Below, in pieces: positions 59,382 through 64,000 of a DNA stretch of 64,000 nt. Each line of letters begins with the position of its first letter. Within the stretch, counting starts at the first letter, position 1. A model generated the notes under the pieces. The model did not search any database. It had not been told where the DNA came from and saw nothing but the letters and a program-made list of their open reading frames with translations. This DNA is from Chitinophagales bacterium (GTDB taxonomy: Bacteria; Bacteroidota; Bacteroidia; Chitinophagales; Chitinophagaceae): the NCBI GenBank assembly GCA_020636495.1, contig JACJXQ010000008.1, forward strand, positions 3,224,001 through 3,288,000. The letters run 5' to 3'. A program made the position numbers and the translations under genes.

Positions 59382-60846
59382 CCTCTGCTATTCCTTCCTG
59401 CTCTTTCTTTTCCTGCTCAAGGCTGATACGCCGTAATGCTACCAACAGTGCCAGGCTGATGTAAAATAGTGAACCTACTTTATGTGTCTCCAGCAGTTCG
59501 GAGAAGAAGTTGTTGACGAATGCAGCACCAAACATCATTGCCGCACCCAGCGTACAGTTTTTGTAATACCTGTCTTTGAACCTGTGATAGGTTTTCTGCG
59601 CCTGCGCAAGTGCTACCATTATCAGCACGGCGTATAATATCATAGCAGGCCAGCCCTGCTCTACCAGCATATACAGGAAGTAGTTGTGCGTAGTAGATTG
59701 TTCCGTATTACGGCTAACATAAGTTTTGAATGAACTTACCGCATATGGTTTGTAATAGTAATAGAATGCATTGGGCCCCCAGCCTTTTACCGGCTCATCT
59801 GTACTCATCCGCATAGCCGCTATCCAACGATACAGTCGCTCCATCGATGACATATCCTCACCTCTGAACGTTGCCATTACGTGCTCGGCAAAGTTCTTAT
59901 GCATGTAGGTTTTCTCATAGTTGGGGCGGAAGTTGATGAACCTGTTATCATCCGCCATATAGATGATGAGCATTGCCAACAGTCCGTAAAAAACCGGGAA
60001 TATCAGGTTGACCAGTCTTATGCGTATAGCAATAGCTACTACTATAGCAAATATTACTGCCAATACAGCCGCACGTGCATACGTCAGGTATATAGCAGGC
60101 AGGAAGAACATGATCAGGAACAATATGGCAGCCTTCACTAATGGATTGCGCATCTTACGCGTCATAGGCCATGCCACCAGCAACAGCGGGAAAAATATGG
60201 ATATTACCGCCGAATAGTCAACGTGGTTATAATACAGGTCACCAATGGCATATTCTACCTTACGGAAATGGAACCCGCGGGCAGCATGGCGCAACATGAT
60301 GACCACCATAGTAGCAACCAATGGTACCAGGAACAACAGGAATGCTCTGCGAAAATCTTTTTTATCCCTGAATACATAGTATGGGAGTATAAAAAAAGAT
60401 ATCAGGAACCATATTTTGGCTGCCATGAATTTGAAAGACAGCAAGTGCTCGTGCGAGAAAATAACAGCAACTATCATCCATGCAAACTGCAGAATAACAA
60501 CAGTAACTATCGGATCCCGGAACCATGTTCTGCGGCCCAGTACTTTCGGGTCCTGCAGAAATATAGCGGGGAACATGAACATGAAGATCCACATCAACGG
60601 CTCATCAGGCAGCGAAGTGGACAACGACCCCGTAAGCTGGTAATCGATTGAGATAGGAATAGTAAAAAGAAAAAGATAATAAGCCACTTTCCAGTTGACA
60701 TACAGCAGCAGCAGGTATATAAAAGCTACCGGCACCAGTATGGTCTTGAAGCTCTGCGTATAGGAGAACAGTATCACCCCGAGGAATAATACCGCAAAGC
60801 CGATACGCATCAGCCACTTATTATCTGCTTTCAGTTCAGGTATCAA
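59368..60846 (-). CDS. O-antigen ligase/polymerase-family membrane protein
   Basis: This 492-residue membrane protein has about eleven helices and the Wzy_C-type region: GWGPNAFYYYYKPYA and TTHNYFLYMLVEQGWPAMILY (about residues 355-410), where the THNYFL-like motif is typical. The large outside loop lies before it. It should ligate or polymerise surface polysaccharide. It overlaps the upstream chain-length-type gene by four bases, forming a two-gene unit, and the 3' end of ispG by 14 bases. Confidence 0.9.
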   Translation of the reverse strand: MIPELKADNKWLMRIGFAVLFLGVILFSYTQSFKTILVPVAFIYLLLLYVNWKVAYYLFLFTIPISIDYQLTGSLSTSLPDEPLMWIFMFMFPAIFLQDPKVLGRRTWFRDPIVTVVILQFAWMIVAVIFSHEHLLSFKFMAAKIWFLISFFILPYYVFRDKKDFRRAFLLFLVPLVATMVVIMLRHAARGFHFRKVEYAIGDLYYNHVDYSAVISIFFPLLLVAWPMTRKMRNPLVKAAILFLIMFFLPAIYLTYARAAVLAVIFAIVVAIAIRIRLVNLIFPVFYGLLAMLIIYMADDNRFINFRPNYEKTYMHKNFAEHVMATFRGEDMSSMERLYRWIAAMRMSTDEPVKGWGPNAFYYYYKPYAVSSFKTYVSRNTEQSTTHNYFLYMLVEQGWPAMILYAVLIMVALAQAQKTYHRFKDRYYKNCTLGAAMMFGAAFVNNFFSELLETHKVGSLFYISLALLVALRRISLEQEKKEQEGIAEVTPQ

Positions 60847-61766
60847 CGCTCAACAGCAATTATTAGTCGATAATAGCTTATGATCATCAGGTAAATAGCC
60901 ACGAAGAAGAAACCAAAGAAACCCGCACCAATAACCGTAAGCACAAAGCCAATGCCGGCAGGCTTGGCAGGTGGCGTAGCCGGAGTGATCACCTGCAGGT
61001 AACGGCTCCTGTCTTCAGGAGTAGCACCTGTTTTCAGCTCATTCAGGATAGACAGGTTCCTCGCCTTGTCTTCCATCAGTTGCTTCTTAACAACGTTTAT
61101 TTCTTCTATCTTATCACGCAGCATCATTTGCTCTTCTTTACCGGCAGACCCCATCTTACCACCTATCTCCATCTCCTCTGTGGTCAGTGCAGTGATAGTA
61201 CTGTCGATATCATCATTCCTGTCATTCACAGAGTTAGCTACATTGTTCTTCATGGTCAGGTAGTAACCACGGAAGATGTTCTCGCAAGTCTCAATAGCCA
61301 GGTTCACAACTGCTGCTGCCCTTTCAGGGTCTGTATCCTTATAGTATACTTTAGCAGTGGTGTACTCGGTACGTTCCATCTTGAACAGGTTCTTGAATAT
61401 CTCTTTCATTTCAAGACGATCCTTAGGATCATCCTTTTTCAGCTTGTATGCATCCCAAAGGTCCAGTTTATCTGCAATGGTATTCCTGAGCGTATCAGAA
61501 CCCGCAATAACCAGCACCCTGTCTATATCATCATCACCACCAAAATAGTCTACAAAACGTGTATCGCGTGTGCGATACAGGTTGTTGCGGTCTGCATACA
61601 ATGGGTTGGATATGATAAAATCGGCCTCGGCCTTGTATTTCTTTTTACCCACTACATAAAATAGTGCGCCCAGCAGGGATGATGCAACAACAGCTATTAT
61701 CAGCAGTTTGCTCTGTTTGCGTAGTGTCTGGACTATATCTACCAGATCGAAACGAGGATTGCTCAT
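60843..61766 (-). CDS. Wzz-type chain-length determinant/exporter subunit
   Basis: This 307-residue inner-membrane protein of the polysaccharide copolymerase type has membrane helices at about 18-40 and 275-298 and a mainly helical periplasmic part with a coiled coil (about 180-250). The C-terminal helix is preceded by PATPPAKPAG, the usual proline-rich stretch. The kinase domain of Wzc-type proteins is absent. It probably controls polymer length or export together with the O-antigen ligase, to which it is coupled by an ATGA overlap. Confidence 0.87.
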   Translation of the reverse strand: MSNPRFDLVDIVQTLRKQSKLLIIAVVASSLLGALFYVVGKKKYKAEADFIISNPLYADRNNLYRTRDTRFVDYFGGDDDIDRVLVIAGSDTLRNTIADKLDLWDAYKLKKDDPKDRLEMKEIFKNLFKMERTEYTTAKVYYKDTDPERAAAVVNLAIETCENIFRGYYLTMKNNVANSVNDRNDDIDSTITALTTEEMEIGGKMGSAGKEEQMMLRDKIEEINVVKKQLMEDKARNLSILNELKTGATPEDRSRYLQVITPATPPAKPAGIGFVLTVIGAGFFGFFFVAIYLMIISYYRLIIAVER

Positions 61767-61835
61767 TGTAGTTTTATATAAGATTATGAGTGTTAAACAT
61801 AGTTATTTTTCCTTTAAAGAACGGAGTTTCAGCAA

Positions 61836-62912
61836 TTATATTACTGTTTCTCCGGCTTGTATTTTCTCCGCATTTTCTGCAAACTGCAAAGCCTGCGCCA
61901 TTTCACCTATATCACCGTTCATAAATTCATCCAGGTTATATATGGTCATGTTAATGCGGTGGTCTGTCACCCTGCCCTGCGGATAGTTGTAGGTACGTAT
62001 CTTGGCCGACCTGTCGCCCGTACTTACCAGGCTCTTACGTCGTTGAGATATTGCTTCTTCATGCTTACGTACTTCTTCTTCATATAGTTTGGTACGCAGC
62101 ATCTGCATGGCCTTTTCGCGATTGGCCAGCTGGCTACGCTCAGTCTGGCACATTACCACCACGCCTGTGGGTATGTGCGTCAGCATCACCTTACTTTCCA
62201 CCTTATTCACGTTCTGTCCGCCTGCACCACCACTACGTGCTGTTTCCATTTTTACATCAGCGGGGTTGAGTTGAAAGTCAATTTCTTCTGCTTCTGGCAT
62301 CACGGCCACAGTTGCCGCAGATGTATGTACACGGCCACTGGCCTCGGTTTCAGGTACACGTTGTACACGGTGCACACCACTTTCAAACTTCAATGTGCCG
62401 TACACATCCTCGCCCACCACCTCAAGCTGTACCTCTTTATAACCACCAACAGTACCTTCTGTTTCAGAAAGTATTGCCAGTTTCCAACCTCTCTTTTCAC
62501 AGAACTTCATATACATACGCAACAGGTCGCCCGCAAATATACTGGCTTCATCACCACCGGTACCTGCCCTTATCTCCAGGATAGCATTCTTTTCATCCTG
62601 CGGATCTTTAGGTATCAGTATCATCCTTATTTCTTCTTCCAGCTCTTTCTTTTCTTCCTCCAGTCGCTCCAGGTCGTTCTTGGCCATCTCCCTCAGTTCT
62701 TCATCACTTTCGTTGGCCAATATGTCTTTGGCAAAAGCATAGTTGTCCAGGTTGTTGATATACCTGGTACGAGCCTGCACTATATGCTCCAGCTTACGAT
62801 ATTCACGACTCAGCTCCGTGAACTTTTTATTGTTCGATACGATCTCCGGGTTGGTCAGCGCCACTCCCAAATCATCGAACCTTGCTTTTATCGCATCTAA
62901 TTTATCCAGCAT
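61836..62912 (-). CDS. prfA: Peptide chain release factor 1
   Basis: This 358-residue class I release factor recognises UAA and UAG stop codons. The peptidyl-tRNA-hydrolysing GGQ is in SGGAGGQNVNKVESKV (about residues 226-241); the codon-recognition P-x-T is PET in VPETEASGRVHTS. N-terminal coiled coil and total length are normal. A 17-base gap separates it from the FkbM gene upstream, so the two may be cotranscribed. Confidence 0.98.
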   Translation of the reverse strand: MLDKLDAIKARFDDLGVALTNPEIVSNNKKFTELSREYRKLEHIVQARTRYINNLDNYAFAKDILANESDEELREMAKNDLERLEEEKKELEEEIRMILIPKDPQDEKNAILEIRAGTGGDEASIFAGDLLRMYMKFCEKRGWKLAILSETEGTVGGYKEVQLEVVGEDVYGTLKFESGVHRVQRVPETEASGRVHTSAATVAVMPEAEEIDFQLNPADVKMETARSGGAGGQNVNKVESKVMLTHIPTGVVVMCQTERSQLANREKAMQMLRTKLYEEEVRKHEEAISQRRKSLVSTGDRSAKIRTYNYPQGRVTDHRINMTIYNLDEFMNGDIGEMAQALQFAENAEKIQAGETVI

Positions 62913-62929
62913 AAAAACTGTTTGTTGTC

Positions 62930-63862
62930 TTAATTATTCTCTTTTTTCAATACCACATTCTCCGATGTAGTGTCATGTTCAGCCATATAAGATAGTATAT
63001 CATCTACAGGCACTAATACGCCCTCAACACCTATCATATGTGTTTTGTAACCGCAATTCCTGAGTATGTCCACCGCTTCTTTGTACGATGCTTTTTGATT
63101 GTCCGACAGATACTCCATGATCACCACAGGTGCTGTGCTATTCCATGTATTCAATCCGCCATTCACTGCCTGCACCTCTGCTCCTTCAATATCCATCTTT
63201 ATCATGTCTGGCTGCAAAGCATGTTCATTCAGAAAGTCATCTATTGTTACTGCCTGTACTGTATTTTTTACAGGTGGGTGTTTCGATATCCAGCTACTAT
63301 TGCTGAACTGAGCCGCATCCAATGTATTATATTCAGAATACAATACTGGAAATTCAAAAAAGCTTACCTCTTCTATTCTGTCAGAAACAGCATTATGATA
63401 CACCCGGATATTCTTTTTCCCCGATACGTTCTTATCCAACAGATCGAATGTGCCTTTTGCCGGCTCTACTGACAAAACCTTCCCTTCATCACCCACCAGT
63501 GCTGACGCCAGCAATGTAAAATATCCGAAGTGCGCGCCAATATCCACGAATGTATTTCCATCCTTAAGATTGGCAGCCAGGTATTGGGCAAAGCGTATTT
63601 CGGATGCGTGGGTCTTACCGCCTGTCAGGTATATATCTGTAGCTGCGGGCAATAACACCTCCATATCACCTCCAAAGAACAAGGGGGCTTTTTTCAAAGA
63701 ACCTTTATGCGTGACAGGGTATATTATCTTGTGCAACAACATTGCATAAATGTACCTGGCCGGGTCGTGCATCAAGCGGGTCAACTTACCGGCCTCAGCC
63801 AGTTGTTGTACTTTCTGCAGTTGTTGTGCGGTAATATTCAAAGCAATTGTGTTATTAAACAA
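62930..63862 (-). CDS. FkbM-family methyltransferase
   Basis: This methyltransferase has the FkbM layout: NTFVDIGAHFGYFTLLASALVG (motif I, about residues 103-124), VLSVEPAKGTFDLL, the acidic NTLDAA region and DMIKMDIEGAEVQAVNGG near residue 220. Such enzymes O-methylate polysaccharides, lipids or natural products. The open frame starts with TTG at 63862, next to the infB terminator; an ATG at codon 31 would keep the whole methyltransferase domain, so the start is uncertain. It is upstream of prfA. Confidence 0.88.
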   Translation of the reverse strand: MFNNTIALNITAQQLQKVQQLAEAGKLTRLMHDPARYIYAMLLHKIIYPVTHKGSLKKAPLFFGGDMEVLLPAATDIYLTGGKTHASEIRFAQYLAANLKDGNTFVDIGAHFGYFTLLASALVGDEGKVLSVEPAKGTFDLLDKNVSGKKNIRVYHNAVSDRIEEVSFFEFPVLYSEYNTLDAAQFSNSSWISKHPPVKNTVQAVTIDDFLNEHALQPDMIKMDIEGAEVQAVNGGLNTWNSTAPVVIMEYLSDNQKASYKEAVDILRNCGYKTHMIGVEGVLVPVDDILSYMAEHDTTSENVVLKKENN

Positions 63863-63900
63863 AACAAACCGTTAACCCTTTATCTGGAGCTAACGGTTTG
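63853..63900 (-). terminator. infB terminator
   Basis: CAAACCGTTA (63865-63874) and TAACGGTTTG (63891-63900) pair around a 16-base loop. On the complementary strand TTTTGTTT follows (63864-63857). Confidence 0.72.
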
Positions 63901-63917
63901 TCATTTATTCAGTTAAG

Positions 63918-64000
63918 CTATAATGTGCGTTTTACTTCTACTTCTTCAAAGCCTTCAATGATATCACCTACACGCAGGTCGTTGTAATTCTTTATGCTCA
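63918..64000 (-). CDS. infB: Translation initiation factor IF-2, C-terminal end (partial)
   Basis: Only the last 26 codons are inside the window. The residues IKNYNDLRVGDIIEGFEEVE, followed by VKRTL and a stop, are the conserved end of bacterial IF-2, where the final domain has LKNFNDLKVGDIIEGFE. The gene enters from the right and is ended by the hairpin at 63865-63900. The rest of the protein is off the window, but the motif and position make this a confident call. Confidence 0.85.
   Translation of the reverse strand, partial: SIKNYNDLRVGDIIEGFEEVEVKRTL

Noticed and set aside
1..64000. tRNA, rRNA, insertion sequences and phage genes
   Set aside because: I looked for tRNA T-arm patterns, rRNA motifs, transposase motifs and integrase-flanked islands; the only tyrosine recombinase is the chromosomal XerC type in its conserved operon.

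Overview
This window is chromosomal DNA from a member of the Bacteroidota, most probably a Chitinophagaceae-type (Chitinophagales) bacterium of moderate GC. The evidence is a type IX secretion (Por) sorting domain, promoters of the TTG-N19/20-TAnnTTTG type, almost no Shine-Dalgarno sequences except a strong one before rpsU, the rpsU-xerC-hpf order, the long IspG, the folP / DUF1599 / DoxX neighbourhood, and many short lipoproteins with a lipobox near residue 20. It is an ordinary gene-dense chromosome segment. I see no rRNA, tRNA, CRISPR array, insertion sequence or phage genes.

Layout. 1-3371: an SdpR/SdpI pair, running off the left edge, next to a tetR-DoxX-membrane protein-peroxiredoxin operon with two matching operator sites. 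3394-7302: fbp, a CorA transporter with a Nudix enzyme, two small exported proteins and recR. 7378-12221: a T9SS cargo protein, an 830-base untranslated region with tandem hairpins, a lipoprotein and dnaK. 12279-18976: an AraC-type HTH protein, a VOC protein, pfkA coupled to an endonuclease/phosphatase-family lipoprotein, and a large SNF2 helicase with two SWIM fingers. 19070-22707: a phosphate-uptake operon (porin, DUF47, PiT with a PDZ insertion) preceded by a four- to five-unit 11-bp-period array resembling a PhoP/PhoB box. 22726-26421: ABC permease, DoxX/thioredoxin-like protein and DUF1599, divergent from folP. 26685-30995: a phosphodiesterase and a cluster of small lipoproteins.

31077-38348: an orphan MbtH protein, a Crp-family regulator, a quinone-oxidoreductase-like enzyme, an EF-hand lipoprotein, a methyltransferase, a DnaQ/GIY-YIG fusion and a VWA membrane protein. 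38483-44256: a GNAT-like protein, two small membrane proteins, then a tightly coupled trio of DUF1361 protein, unknown membrane protein and 7TM adenylate cyclase. 44365-46682: folD-queE-uppP. 46803-49611: a beta-propeller lipoprotein and the rpsU-xerC-hpf translation/hibernation operon. 49721-53589: ribE, small lipoproteins and a stretch dense in palindromic repeats. 53590-63862: rpoN, DUF3109, CBS and hydrolase genes, ispG, an O-antigen ligase/chain-length pair, prfA and an FkbM methyltransferase. The right edge cuts the 3' end of infB.

The most interesting points are the Pho-box-like array in front of the phosphate operon, the PDZ domain inside the PiT carrier, the strong Shine-Dalgarno of rpsU with an intrinsic terminator before xerC, two families of REP-like double hairpins with no transposase in view, a pair of related TTAAC-rich untranslated elements, and the membrane-cyclase operon. 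All calls come from reading the sequence; no database search was run.
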